A stretch of 64,000 bases of DNA from Cardiobacteriaceae bacterium (GTDB taxonomy: Bacteria > Pseudomonadota > Gammaproteobacteria > Cardiobacteriales > Cardiobacteriaceae): contig JAUMXB010000010.1 in the NCBI GenBank assembly GCA_030529365.1, positions 1-64,000 of the forward strand, given 5' to 3'. Positions 1 through 7,991 of the stretch are shown in pieces. A program made the translations under genes and the position numbers. Below the pieces are notes generated by a model that made no database searches, was not told where the DNA came from, and worked only from the letters and a program-made list of their open reading frames with translations. Each line of letters starts with the position of its first letter. Positions within the stretch are counted from its first letter, which is position 1.

Positions 1-56
1 CTATCTGGCCGCGAGTGTTTTAGCTTTGAGGTAAGTCCAATGTCAGCAGAGCCTAA

Positions 57-708
57 GATGTGTCGTTACATACTTTTAACCACATGGTCAGGATGCTGAT
101 TTTTACTGCGGCAGCACAAGTATCCAGCCTTTTGGCATAACGCGCGGCAATGCCCTGTCAGCATTTGAAACCCCAAGATCAGTTTTCGATCAAATGTCGG
201 AAACGACGCAGATAGCAGTCAAAGAGCAATTGTTCCTGACGGTTGGCTTGCGGTGGAATTACCGCCAGCATACCGGTATTCAGCAGTCAGTGCCCGGAGA
301 TCGTTTGTGTCATATGCCTTGTCGGCCGGCAGATATTCTGCGGACATGTTTTCCGACAACTCCGGTCCATGGTGGCAATCTGCTGCACAGCCTTCGTTCA
401 AGGTAAAACGCACCGGTATGCCGTGGCTGTCCACCGCCAGATGCGGTTTGGTCTCCAGCCTTTTTTGTGCGGCTCATGCCCTGGTTGCCCCCCACCGCGC
501 TGGCAGCGTGGGGATGAACTTTGATATGGGTGGCATCCATCATCAGAGCCATTCTATGTCCTTCTCTCCAGTCAGTGTGTTCAGCAATTGCGTCCAGATA
601 TCTTTGTCACGCCAGTGAGTAAAGCGGCTGTGGACGAGTGGTATGGTAGTGGAGTTATGTAACGAAACAGCGGTTATGGCGGTTTTGATCGTGACGATAC
701 TGCCTAAG
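57..708 (-). mobile_element. IS5-family element remnant, copy 1 (truncated transposase pseudogene)
   Basis: Minus-strand reading gives broken pieces of an IS5-type DDE transposase: an MMDATHIKVHPHA segment near 545-505, a GGNQGMSRTK segment, then SAEYLPADKAYDTND near 345-300. Pieces lie in different frames, so the gene is dead. The usual first ~60 residues (insertion-site region before WRDKGI) are absent. Ends carry imperfect inverted repeats, GTGTCGTTAC near 60 and GTGACGATAC near 690. CTAA lies next to both ends, compatible with the 4-bp target duplication of IS5-group elements. A sister copy with the same internal junction lies at 20761-21398. Confidence 0.8.
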
Positions 709-947
709 CATCGTCATCACACACGAAGTTAAAGTCGGGAAAACTCTGGCTGTCCACATCACCAATCTTGACGGCACAGGCGTTGCCAACGCAACCCTTG
801 TCGCCCGCCTTGATTCGATCGCGGAACTGGAGGCGGTGCATATGTTCATTATTTGACGTCTGCGCAGGTCGGGCGTTTTATCCCCGACGTTTGGTTTGAT
901 GTCGGCCATCAATGGCTAATCTGTTATTTTTTAAAAAAACCATCAAA
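709..947. other. Intergenic stretch, no recognised gene
   Basis: Between the IS remnant and repeat copy 1. The plus strand holds an open run of about 50 codons ending at 868 that resembles protein sequence (VGKTLAVHITNLDGTGVAN is readable) but has no proper start. It may be a scrap of a gene broken by the IS. I cannot name it. Confidence 0.35.
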
Positions 948-1031
948 AATAATCATTTTTTCTCATAAATAAGCGCTTATTACGAGAAAAAATATCGATA
1001 AAAGCACTTTATAATGAGAAAAAATACCATT
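948..1031. repeat. AAGCGCTT modular element, copy 1
   Basis: Two cores, AAGCGCTT at 971-978 and AAGCACTT at 1002-1009, are 31 bp apart. They are separated by an A/T box (CGAGAAAAAATATCG) and flanked by inverted end boxes (AATCATTTTTTCTCA left, TGAGAAAAAATACCATT right). It lies just downstream of the 3' end of the minus-strand fecE. Confidence 0.85.
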
Positions 1032-1064
1032 CAGCAATGACTGGCAAAGAGCGGGGCTGCCGCA

Positions 1065-1883
1065 TCAGGGCGCGGAGCCTTGCGGGAGATGCGCGGCGTA
1101 TTCGTCGGGTGCGCTGTTTTTCACGATGCACATCGGCTTGCCGGATACCGGGCAGAGGTAGGGCGCGGCGTTGACGGCAAAGACGTCCGCAAGCAGTTCT
1201 CCAGTCATCACGTCCTGTGGCGCGCCTTCGGCCACGAGTTCGCCGTTTTTCAGGACGATGAGGTGATCGCAGTAGCGCGCTGCCTGGTTGAGATCATGGA
1301 GCACGGTGATGACGGAGACGCCTTTTTGCTGCTGCTCGCGCATCATATCCATGAGCGCGACCTGATGGTTGAGGTCGAGATAGGTGGTGGGTTCATCCAA
1401 AAGCAGCCACGGCGTTTGCTGGGCGAGCGTCATGGCGAGGAAGGCGCGCTGCTGCTGACCGCCGGAGAGTTCGTCCACGCGCTTGTCGGCGAGGATGTCG
1501 GTATGGGTGGCGGCCATTACGGCTTCGACGATGGCGTGGTCTTGTTGGCCAAGCCGTCCCCAGAGATTCAGGTAGGGGCTTCTGCCGTAGCCGACGAGGG
1601 TACGCACGCTGATGCCTTCCGGCACCATGTGGTGCTGCGGCAGGAGCGCCATGCGGCGTGCGAATTTTTTGGCAGAGAGGCGGTGGATGGATTCGCCGTC
1701 GAGTTCGATGCGGCCGCCCTGCGCGGCCAGGAGACGGGCGATGGTTTTCAAAAGCGTGGACTTGCCGCAGCCGTTCGGGCCAATGAGGGCGGTAATTTTG
1801 CCTTCGGGGATGGTGGCGGAGAGGTCTTTGAGGATGCGGGTCTGGCCATAGCCGCTTTGCAGATGGGAGAGGGTCAGTGCCAT
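1065..1883 (-). CDS. fecE: Ferric citrate ABC transporter ATP-binding protein, FecE-like
   Basis: 272 aa. ATPase that drives import of iron(III)-citrate through the inner-membrane permease pair encoded just upstream. Walker A GPNGCGKST is near residue 35, the ABC signature LSGGQQQRAF is near 135, Walker B LLLDEPT follows, and the switch His is in VLHDLNQA. The MALLPQHHMVPEGI and YLDLNHQVALM stretches closely match E. coli FecE as I remember it. The start at 1883 is chosen because it lies 2 nt after the stop of the permease gene. Longer upstream reading in this frame is an artefact of overlapping the permease. Last gene of a four-gene minus-strand operon. Confidence 0.92.
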   Translation of the reverse strand: MALTLSHLQSGYGQTRILKDLSATIPEGKITALIGPNGCGKSTLLKTIARLLAAQGGRIELDGESIHRLSAKKFARRMALLPQHHMVPEGISVRTLVGYGRSPYLNLWGRLGQQDHAIVEAVMAATHTDILADKRVDELSGGQQQRAFLAMTLAQQTPWLLLDEPTTYLDLNHQVALMDMMREQQQKGVSVITVLHDLNQAARYCDHLIVLKNGELVAEGAPQDVMTGELLADVFAVNAAPYLCPVSGKPMCIVKNSAPDEYAAHLPQGSAP

Positions 1884-1885
1884 GG

Positions 1886-2842
1886 TTACAGGCTCCGTCT
1901 GAGCAGATAGAAGAAATAGGGCGCGCCGATCAGCGCGGTGAAGATGCCGGCGGGCAGTTCCAGCGGCGGATCGATGCTGCGTACGGCGATGTCGCTCAGT
2001 TGCAGGATGAGCGCGCCAGTGAGCATGGCGGCGGGCAGGAGATAGAGATGACGGCCGCCGATGATTTTGCGCGCAAGATGCGGGGCGACGAGGCCGAGAA
2101 AGGCGATGGGACCTGCCACGGCGACGGCCACGGCAGCAAGCAGTACGGCAAGAGCGAGGAGGAAAAGACGCTCGCGCGGCACATTGACGCCGAGAGTGGC
2201 GGCCTTGGCATCGCCCAAGGTGAGCAAGTCGAAGGTTTTGCTGTGAAAAATGGCAAGTGGAATCAGCAGGATGAGCAAGGGAATCGCCACTTGCACGAAA
2301 GTCCATGAGCGTCCCCAGAGGCTGCCGGTGAGCCAGAGCACGGCGGTGTTGATTTCCAGCGGGCTGGTGAGCATGAGGTAATCGGTGATGGCTGCGTAGA
2401 AGGCGGAAAGGGCGACACCAATGAGCGCCATTTGCAGCGGGCCGGTGCGGCGTCCGCAGATGGCGACGAGCATCACGAAGGCAAGCGCTGCGCCGACGCA
2501 GGCGGCAAGCGGCAGCATCCACACGGAAACGCCGGGGATGAAGGAAAGGAGCAGCACGGCAGCGAGGCTCGCGCCGTGGTTGATGGAAAGAATATCGGGC
2601 GAGGCGAGGGGATTGTGGACGATGCCTTGGATGATGGTGCCGGAAAGGGCGAGCGCCGCGCCGATGAAGATGGCGAGAATGGCGCGCGGCAGGCGGTATT
2701 CCCAGATATCGAAGTTTTGCGTGGCAAGGCCATGCCAGATGGCGACGGGCGACTGGAAAGAAGCGCCGAACATCAGGGCGGCGCAGAAGGCAAGCGCCAC
2801 GAGCAAGGCAAGAATATACAACTGGCGCACGGGATGGTTCAT
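1886..2842 (-). CDS. fecD: Ferric citrate ABC transporter permease, FecD-like
   Basis: 318 aa, FecCD/BtuC-family permease with about nine or ten hydrophobic segments. The family signature GTIIQGIVHNPLASPDILSINHG sits near residue 70, and GPIAFLGLVAPHLAR, the coupling region facing the ATPase, near 240. The start at 2842 overlaps the stop of the preceding permease by 4 nt (ATGA), indicating translational coupling. Pairs with the 2839-3849 product as a heterodimer. Assignment to citrate rather than another siderophore rests mainly on the neighbouring FecB-like protein. Confidence 0.88.
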   Translation of the reverse strand: MNHPVRQLYILALLVALAFCAALMFGASFQSPVAIWHGLATQNFDIWEYRLPRAILAIFIGAALALSGTIIQGIVHNPLASPDILSINHGASLAAVLLLSFIPGVSVWMLPLAACVGAALAFVMLVAICGRRTGPLQMALIGVALSAFYAAITDYLMLTSPLEINTAVLWLTGSLWGRSWTFVQVAIPLLILLIPLAIFHSKTFDLLTLGDAKAATLGVNVPRERLFLLALAVLLAAVAVAVAGPIAFLGLVAPHLARKIIGGRHLYLLPAAMLTGALILQLSDIAVRSIDPPLELPAGIFTALIGAPYFFYLLRRSL

Positions 2843-3849
2843 TTTTCGATCCGGCGTTTGGCGAGGATGACGAAGCAGGGCGCGCCGAGGATGGCAATCA
2901 CCGCACCGGCCTGCAATTGTCCGGGATAGGCGATGGCAATGGCGAGCAGGTCGGCGGCGACGAGAAAGAGTGCGCCGAGCAGGGCGCACATGGGCACGGC
3001 GAGGCGCAGGTCGTAGCCGATCCAGAAGCGGGCCAGATGGGGCACGAGCAGGCCGATAAAGGCAATGGGGCCGGTGGTAGCAACGCTTGCCCCCACCCAG
3101 ACGAGCACGATCACGTTGATCAGCAGCCTTAGATGCCTGACCGACAGGCCCAGCGACTGAGCAGCGTCATCGGACAGGCGCAGGAGATTGAGCTTGGGCG
3201 TGAGCCAGACGAGCGGCAGAACGGGCAGGAGCGCAAACAGCCAGTAGGCGGAGAGCTTGCCCCAGTTCATGTTGGTCATGCCGCCTGCAAGCCAGCGCAG
3301 GACGCCGACGGCCTGGTCTTCGGCAATGATCATCGCCGCCTTGCCGAGGGCGAGGCAAAAGGCGCTCACGGCAATGCCGGCGAGAATCAGGCGGCTTTGC
3401 TGCAAGCGCCCGCCTTGGTAGCTGATCCACATGACGAGCGACCACGACAGCGCTCCGCCCACGGCGGCGGCAACAGAAAGACTGATGCCGCGCAGGAAAG
3501 CGGGGGCAAAGGCGGTGGTGAGGATGACGCCCAGCGCTGCGCCAGCGTTGATGGAAAGGAGCGAAGGCGAGGCGAGCGGATTGCGCGTCATGGTTTGCAG
3601 GAGCAGACCGGATACGGCGAGCGTCGCGCCGCACAAGATGCCGACCAATATGCGTGGCAGGCGTGATTCGATCACCAGGCGCTCGGCGATGGCATGGTAT
3701 TCGCTGTCCGTAATCGCATGGTAAAGCGCGGCCACGACATCTGCCGGGGCGATGGCCACCGGCGAATAGAGAAAAGCAAGCGCAAAAGAGAGCGCTGCCA
3801 GCAATGCGGCCGGCAGCGCCCATTTCAGCCAGTGCGGCAGGATTGCCAT
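2839..3849 (-). CDS. fecC: Ferric citrate ABC transporter permease, FecC-like
   Basis: 336 aa, FecCD-family inner-membrane permease. The signature LLLQTMTRNPLASPSLLSIN is near residue 82 and GPIAFIGLLVPHLARFWIG near 255, with multiple hydrophobic helices throughout. It begins 6 nt after the binding-protein gene and overlaps the next permease by 4 nt. Forms the transmembrane channel with the 1886-2842 product. Confidence 0.88.
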   Translation of the reverse strand: MAILPHWLKWALPAALLAALSFALAFLYSPVAIAPADVVAALYHAITDSEYHAIAERLVIESRLPRILVGILCGATLAVSGLLLQTMTRNPLASPSLLSINAGAALGVILTTAFAPAFLRGISLSVAAAVGGALSWSLVMWISYQGGRLQQSRLILAGIAVSAFCLALGKAAMIIAEDQAVGVLRWLAGGMTNMNWGKLSAYWLFALLPVLPLVWLTPKLNLLRLSDDAAQSLGLSVRHLRLLINVIVLVWVGASVATTGPIAFIGLLVPHLARFWIGYDLRLAVPMCALLGALFLVAADLLAIAIAYPGQLQAGAVIAILGAPCFVILAKRRIEK

Positions 3850-3855
3850 GCCTGA

Positions 3856-4737
3856 TTATTTTTGCGCCGCGGCGTCGCGGATTTGCTCGGCCATGGCGCG
3901 GGCGGCATACAGCCCGCGTGCGCGAGACCACAAATTGGGATCGATGCTCACCACCTGGCCGGCCTTGGCGGCTTTCAGGGCAGGCCAGAGCGCTTCTTTT
4001 TCCCATTTTTTCACCATGCTTTCCTCGCGGTAGTGGGCGACGAAAATCCAGTCGGGATCGATCGCCAGCACCTGCTCGAGACCGGCATCGTAAATGGGTT
4101 TGTTGCCCGGCGCATCGGGCACGTCGAAGCCCAGGTGCTCAAGAAGCGCGCCGGAATAGCTTTGTTTGGAATGGATATCGAAGCCGTCTTCGCGCGAGCT
4201 GCCGACAAACGCTTTCTGCCCTTGCGGGAGATTCGCCTTGATTTCGGCGATTTCCTTGTCGAGGGCGTCGATTTTCGCTTTCATCTTGTCGCCTTTGCCG
4301 ACCACTTCACCAATGGTTTGCGCCTGCACGAGAATGTCGGCATACGTGCCGTGGCGTGAATTGAGGAGCAGCACCGGTGCGATTTTCCCGAGTTCGTCGT
4401 AGGCGGCGGTATGACGATCCTTGTCGGCGATGATGAGATCGGGCTTCAAGCTCGCGATGGTTTCCATATTGGGCTGTGAACGGGTGCCGACTGACGTGTA
4501 TTCGCCGATTTGCTCGCGGATTTGCGGGAGAAGGCGCTTGGCGTCGTTGTCATCGGCAACGCCCACCGGCGCCACGCCTGCATTGGCAAGCGCGTCCACA
4601 AAGGAAAACTCCAGGGCGACGATGCGCTCCGGGGTTTTGTCGAGGGTGAAGTCGCCTTTTTCATCCTTGACGGTCACGGCATGGGCGGCAAGGGAAAGGG
4701 CAGCCAGGGCGGTGAGGCAGGTTTTGATAATACGCAT
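3856..4737 (-). CDS. fecB: Periplasmic iron(III)-dicitrate binding protein, FecB-like
   Basis: 293 aa with a signal peptide (hydrophobic residues 6-20, cleavage probably after AHA). Mature start TVKDEKGDFTLDKTPERIV and the stretches PVGVADDNDAKRLLP, VGTRSQPN, KPDLIIAD and VAHYREESMVKKWE closely parallel E. coli FecB as I remember it. This makes ferric citrate the likeliest ligand. First gene of the fecBCDE operon. No fecA outer-membrane receptor and no fecI/fecR regulators are visible in this window, so they would have to lie elsewhere. Confidence 0.9.
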   Translation of the reverse strand: MRIIKTCLTALAALSLAAHAVTVKDEKGDFTLDKTPERIVALEFSFVDALANAGVAPVGVADDNDAKRLLPQIREQIGEYTSVGTRSQPNMETIASLKPDLIIADKDRHTAAYDELGKIAPVLLLNSRHGTYADILVQAQTIGEVVGKGDKMKAKIDALDKEIAEIKANLPQGQKAFVGSSREDGFDIHSKQSYSGALLEHLGFDVPDAPGNKPIYDAGLEQVLAIDPDWIFVAHYREESMVKKWEKEALWPALKAAKAGQVVSIDPNLWSRARGLYAARAMAEQIRDAAAQK

Positions 4738-5089
4738 GAGAATAGTCCTTGTTTGGATTCAAGGTGCGCATCTTGAAGAAAACGGTTGTGCTTTGCAAGC
4801 GGCAGGGAAAGATTTTTTCAGGGAAAACACAGCAGAGTGTGAGAAACGCGGGCAGGGATTGATACCCAACATCAAACATTTGTCGGCACGGGTTTTCAGG
4901 AAAAGCGCTTTGCACTTCTCGTGAGTCTCCCACAAAGTAGGCTGATTTACGGGCTAACGATGTTTACAGGCTAATTTGCATCATCTCGTACGTCGGCTCC
5001 ATGCGCGAACGCATTCCTACGCAAATCCGGGTGACGCCGCAGGCGGGTGGCATCAGCGTCCTGTCCGGTAATGACGTTAAGAAACTGTA
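4738..5089. other. Intergenic region upstream of fecB
   Basis: Should hold the fec promoter (minus strand), but I could not assign -35/-10 boxes with confidence. A lone AAGCGCTT lies near 4906 without the other repeat modules. On the plus strand 4941-5090 is an open run of 49 codons ending in TAG five bases before repeat copy 2. Its readable tail is QIRVTPQAGGISVLSGNDV. It looks like the 3' end of a lost gene, but I do not recognise the family. Confidence 0.4.
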
Positions 5090-5176
5090 GAAAATAGCGA
5101 TTTTTTACCACATCAAAGCGCTTATGGTGAGATTTTTTCTCAATATAAGCGCTTGTCGGTGAGAAAATTTATCATC
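5088..5176. repeat. AAGCGCTT modular element, copy 2
   Basis: Cores at 5116-5123 and 5147-5154, 31 bp apart. The left end box is ATAGCGATTTTTTACCA, the middle box TGAGATTTTTTCTCA, and the right box TGAGAAAATTTATCA. Here the ATAG/TTTTTACC end lies left, so the element is inverted relative to copies such as 7, 8 and 10. Its right end touches the tonB stop codon. Confidence 0.88.
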
Positions 5177-5843
5177 ACTTTCGGGAGAAGCGGATGGGGA
5201 TGTTGAACGACATGGCCTGGCCGCTTGGCGTAGGCTGGTATTTCGCCGTTTTTTGCACGGTGGCGAGAGCGGCATTGTCCAGCGCGGGATTGCCGCTGCT
5301 TTTGCTGATGCGGATATTGCTGAAGCGGCCATTGGCTTCCACAGTAAAGGCAATGGTTACAGTGCCTTGGTCGCGGATGTTGCGCGGTTTGTTGCGCGCC
5401 AGCGCTCGTTGCAGACCGCCATGATAGATTTTGAGCGCGTCTTTTTGCTCGCCGGTGGAAGGGTGGGGCGAATGCTGGCTGGCAGGCGGCGCGCTTGGCG
5501 TGGCAACAGGTTGGGTTGCCGGCGGAATGGCCGCTGGCGTGAACAATGGCTTTTCTGATCGGGGCGAAGGCGCGGTTTCCGTTTGGTGCGGCATGGCCTT
5601 TTCTTTCTTTTTCTGCCTTCCCTGTTTTTTTACGGGTTTTTTGCGCGGTTTTTCTGGCTTGGGCTTTTCGGCTTTCGGCTGGGGTTCGGGTACAGGCGGC
5701 GCCATGATGGCGAGCATGTTCAGATCAAAGGGCTGGTAATCATCAGTGGCAGATATTGTGTGGCTGGTGACCTGACGCCACACGACGCTTGCAATGGCAA
5801 TGTGCAGAGCGGCCGAAAGCAGAAGAGCCGTAGCGTTGCGCAT
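5175..5843 (-). CDS. tonB: TonB energy transducer
   Basis: 222 aa. Links the ExbBD proton channel in the inner membrane to outer-membrane TonB-dependent receptors. There is an N-terminal membrane anchor (LLLSAALHIAIASVVW, with the conserved His), then a long Pro/Lys/Glu-rich periplasmic spacer (KPKPEKPRKKPVKK). The C-terminal TonB domain (VTIAFTVEANGRFSNIRISKSSG, YQPTPSG) is near residues 150-222. The start at 5843 overlaps the exbD stop (TGATG). Last gene of exbB-exbD-tonB and the only TonB set visible, so it may energise ferric citrate and haem uptake. Confidence 0.93.
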   Translation of the reverse strand: MRNATALLLSAALHIAIASVVWRQVTSHTISATDDYQPFDLNMLAIMAPPVPEPQPKAEKPKPEKPRKKPVKKQGRQKKKEKAMPHQTETAPSPRSEKPLFTPAAIPPATQPVATPSAPPASQHSPHPSTGEQKDALKIYHGGLQRALARNKPRNIRDQGTVTIAFTVEANGRFSNIRISKSSGNPALDNAALATVQKTAKYQPTPSGQAMSFNIPIRFSRK

Positions 5844-6229
5844 CAAGGGGTTTCCGGCAGAGCAAGGATATTGACCTGGTTGATCTGGCGCTGGCGCAGC
5901 AGGTCGCCAATCCTGACAAACAGGGCAAAGGGCGCATCGGCATCCAGCTTGAGATTGACGCGCTGATCGGCGTTCCATTGCCCGATCGTGGCTTCCAGTG
6001 CCTCGAAATCGATGGCTTCGTCATCCAGATAGAAAATGCCGTCTTTGCTGACCGTGATCAGCCGGCTTTGCGTGACGGATTCTTCCAGCGCCGTTGCCGT
6101 GCTGGAAGTGGGGGTGTTGACCTTGATTTTTCCCTGCGCGATGAAGGTGGCGCTGGTCAACACGATCGCCAGCAGCACCAGCATGATGTCAATGAAGGGA
6201 ATAACGTTGATCTGGTCGAATTTTTTCAT
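5843..6229 (-). CDS. exbD: Biopolymer transport protein ExbD
   Basis: 128 aa. A single N-terminal transmembrane helix (INVIPFIDIMLVLLAIVLTSATF) carries the conserved proton-path Asp in FIDIMLVLL (residue 14), followed by the periplasmic domain. It overlaps tonB by 1 nt and exbB by 4 nt, a tightly coupled operon. Part of the ExbB-ExbD-TonB proton-driven motor. Confidence 0.94.
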   Translation of the reverse strand: MKKFDQINVIPFIDIMLVLLAIVLTSATFIAQGKIKVNTPTSSTATALEESVTQSRLITVSKDGIFYLDDEAIDFEALEATIGQWNADQRVNLKLDADAPFALFVRIGDLLRQRQINQVNILALPETP

Positions 6230-6687
6230 GCGTTCGTACTGTGCAGCGCTTGCCAGGACTCGCGCTTGACTTCCACGGTGCGCGACAGGCCGTTGTAAAA
6301 CATGACCGACGGAATGGCGACGAGAATGCCGAGCGCTGTTGCCTTGAGCGCGAGCGCCAGCCCGATCATGATCTGCGCGACATCGATATTGCCGCCTTGC
6401 GCGCCCATGTCGTAAAACGTGATCAAAATGCCGATCACCGTGCCCAGCAGCCCTACATAAGGCGCATTGGCGCCCACGGTATAGATCGCGGTCAAATTTC
6501 GTTCCAGCGCGATGTTGAGTTCATGGATATTGGGATAATCACGCAGGTTGATGCGGCGATAGAAAAAGTATCTCTCCAGCACTTTCCACAGCATGATGAA
6601 ACTCATCAGCCCGAGCACGGCAAAGATCACGGCATCGATATGGTTTTTCCAGAAGAGCGGAGACAAAAACAAATTGAAATCAAACAT
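6226..6687 (-). CDS. exbB: Biopolymer transport protein ExbB (short form)
   Basis: 153 aa, MotA/TolQ/ExbB family. TM1 is near residues 18-35. The paired TM2/TM3 region is APYVGLLGTVIGILITFYDMG and IGLALALKATALGILVAIPSVMFYN. It is shorter than E. coli ExbB (244 aa), lacking the long N-terminal extension, a known short form in several families. First gene of exbB-exbD-tonB, divergent from hugZ with a shared 196-bp control region. Confidence 0.92.
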   Translation of the reverse strand: MFDFNLFLSPLFWKNHIDAVIFAVLGLMSFIMLWKVLERYFFYRRINLRDYPNIHELNIALERNLTAIYTVGANAPYVGLLGTVIGILITFYDMGAQGGNIDVAQIMIGLALALKATALGILVAIPSVMFYNGLSRTVEVKRESWQALHSTNA

Positions 6688-6748
6688 GAATGATTGAAAT
6701 GCATCAGTAAAATTGCCGGCTATCGTACGCCAAACGCTTGGTGGTGTA

Positions 6749-6767
6749 AATAATAAACTTTATTGTT
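6749..6767. promoter_or_regulatory. Candidate Fur-type operator between exbB and hugZ
   Basis: AATAAA-C-TTTATT at 6752-6764 is a perfect 6-1-6 inverted repeat in an AT-rich stretch, the same half-site geometry as Fur boxes. Sequence identity to the Fur consensus is only partial. Its position between two iron/haem operons supports the idea. Confidence 0.4.
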
Positions 6768-6883
6768 TAGATTGTTTGAATCGTGCATTTTCTTTATCAT
6801 GATGCCTGCCCCCCGATCATTCGGGCTTTCCCCATGAGCCGCGAGAGATGCGGGAGTTCCCTGTATATTTGCAAGAGAAATCC

Positions 6884-7639
6884 ATGAAAAAAGATTTTGC
6901 CCAAGAACGAGAAAACCCCTATACCACTGCCCAGGCCGTGGAAGACGTGCGTAGCCACATGCTGGATACTTTTGCCGGCAGTCTGGCCACGATCTGCCGC
7001 GATGACCATCCGCTGGCTGCCTATCCCGTGTCGTCTGTTGTGCCGTTTTTCCTTGATGACAATTTCCAGCCCATCATCCTGATCGCCGATATTGCCGAGC
7101 ATACCCACAATGCACTCGCCAATCCGAAAGCATCCATTTTCCTGCGCGAAGGTCTGGACAAGAAAGACGTGCAAACGCAATGGCGTATCTGCATGATCGG
7201 CGATCTGCTGCCGGTAGGCGAAGAAGAGGCGGAGGCCATCGGCGAACAATACTATGCGCATTTCCCGGGCGCTCGCGGCTATAATCGCACACACGGCTTC
7301 CGCTTTTTCCGTCTCAATCTGAAAAAATATCGCATCATCATGGGATTCGGTGCGATTCGCTGGGTCAAGGCAGAAGCGGTTTGCGAGGCGAATCCCTTTG
7401 CCGAAAGCAAGTACGGCATGATCAGGCATATGAACGAAGACCATGAGAGTGCCATGCGTACCTATTTGCGTCAAATTGGCGTGACCGTGCAGGAAGACAA
7501 GAAAGTGGAAATGGCCAACCTGCACCAGTATGGCTGCACCTTGCGCCACGGTGATGGCCTGCATTTTGTGCCATTTGCCCAAAAGGCAAGTACGGCGCAG
7601 GAAGTTCGGGAAATGCTGGTAGCCATGGCAAAAGCCTGA
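6884..7639 (+). CDS. hugZ: HugZ-family haem utilisation protein
   Basis: 251 aa. An N-terminal split-barrel FMN-binding-like domain (about residues 10-160, from DVRSHMLDTFAGSLATICRDDHPLAAYPVSSVVPF to WRICMIGDL) is followed by a C-terminal DUF2470-type domain with IRHMNEDHESAM. This is the layout of HugZ/HutZ proteins, which bind and help degrade haem in the cytoplasm. The start at 6884 is preferred over 6848 because AGAGAAA lies six or so bases upstream and the family begins near here. Divergent from exbB-exbD-tonB, which suggests joint iron regulation. Confidence 0.85.
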   Translation: MKKDFAQERENPYTTAQAVEDVRSHMLDTFAGSLATICRDDHPLAAYPVSSVVPFFLDDNFQPIILIADIAEHTHNALANPKASIFLREGLDKKDVQTQWRICMIGDLLPVGEEEAEAIGEQYYAHFPGARGYNRTHGFRFFRLNLKKYRIIMGFGAIRWVKAEAVCEANPFAESKYGMIRHMNEDHESAMRTYLRQIGVTVQEDKKVEMANLHQYGCTLRHGDGLHFVPFAQKASTAQEVREMLVAMAKA

Positions 7640-7662
7640 GTTTATGCACGCAGAACAATTGC

Positions 7663-7687
7663 AAACCCGCCTTGCGCGGGTTTTTTG
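7663..7687 (+). terminator. Rho-independent terminator after hugZ
   Basis: Hairpin AACCCGCC-TTGC-GCGGGTT followed by a T run. An isolated AAGCGCTT inside a 14-bp palindrome (CAGAAGCGCTTCTG) lies just beyond it at about 7695-7708. Confidence 0.85.
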
Positions 7688-7903
7688 TTACTTGCAGAAG
7701 CGCTTCTGGCCATACCGGCAATGGCTCCAAAATAGTCTCCAGGCGACATGAAGTTGAAGCTGTCCTCATCTATAAAGCAAGTCTCGAAAGTTTTCAGATT
7801 TATTTAATTTATTGTTTTTGATTTATTTTTATGGTTTGAGTGGGGATTTGTTGTATCAAAAAAACAACAGGCGGCATTTTGTTGGTTTCTTGCAACAAAA
7901 GTG

Positions 7904-7932
7904 TTGCACCATTGAAAAAAAGCCAGTATGAT
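7904..7932 (+). promoter_or_regulatory. Sigma-70 promoter of the porin gene
   Basis: -35 TTGCAC at 7904-7909, a 17-bp spacer and -10 TATGAT at 7927-7932. This gives a leader of about 50 nt. A Shine-Dalgarno AGGAG at 7980-7984 is 7 nt before the ATG at 7992. Confidence 0.8.
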
Positions 7933-7991
7933 TGCCCACGGATTAGGCAATCCGCGAATCACACAGTTAGCAAATTGCTAGGAGAATACTC

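Noticed and set aside
655-912. An 85-codon minus-strand frame
   Set aside because: No signal peptide, no ribosome-binding site, Arg/Thr/Ser-rich shadow look; the plus strand is equally open.
1065-2897. A 610-codon fusion frame covering fecE and part of fecD
   Set aside because: The first ~340 residues are an Arg/His/Pro-rich out-of-frame reading of the permease gene; the real ATPase starts at 1883.
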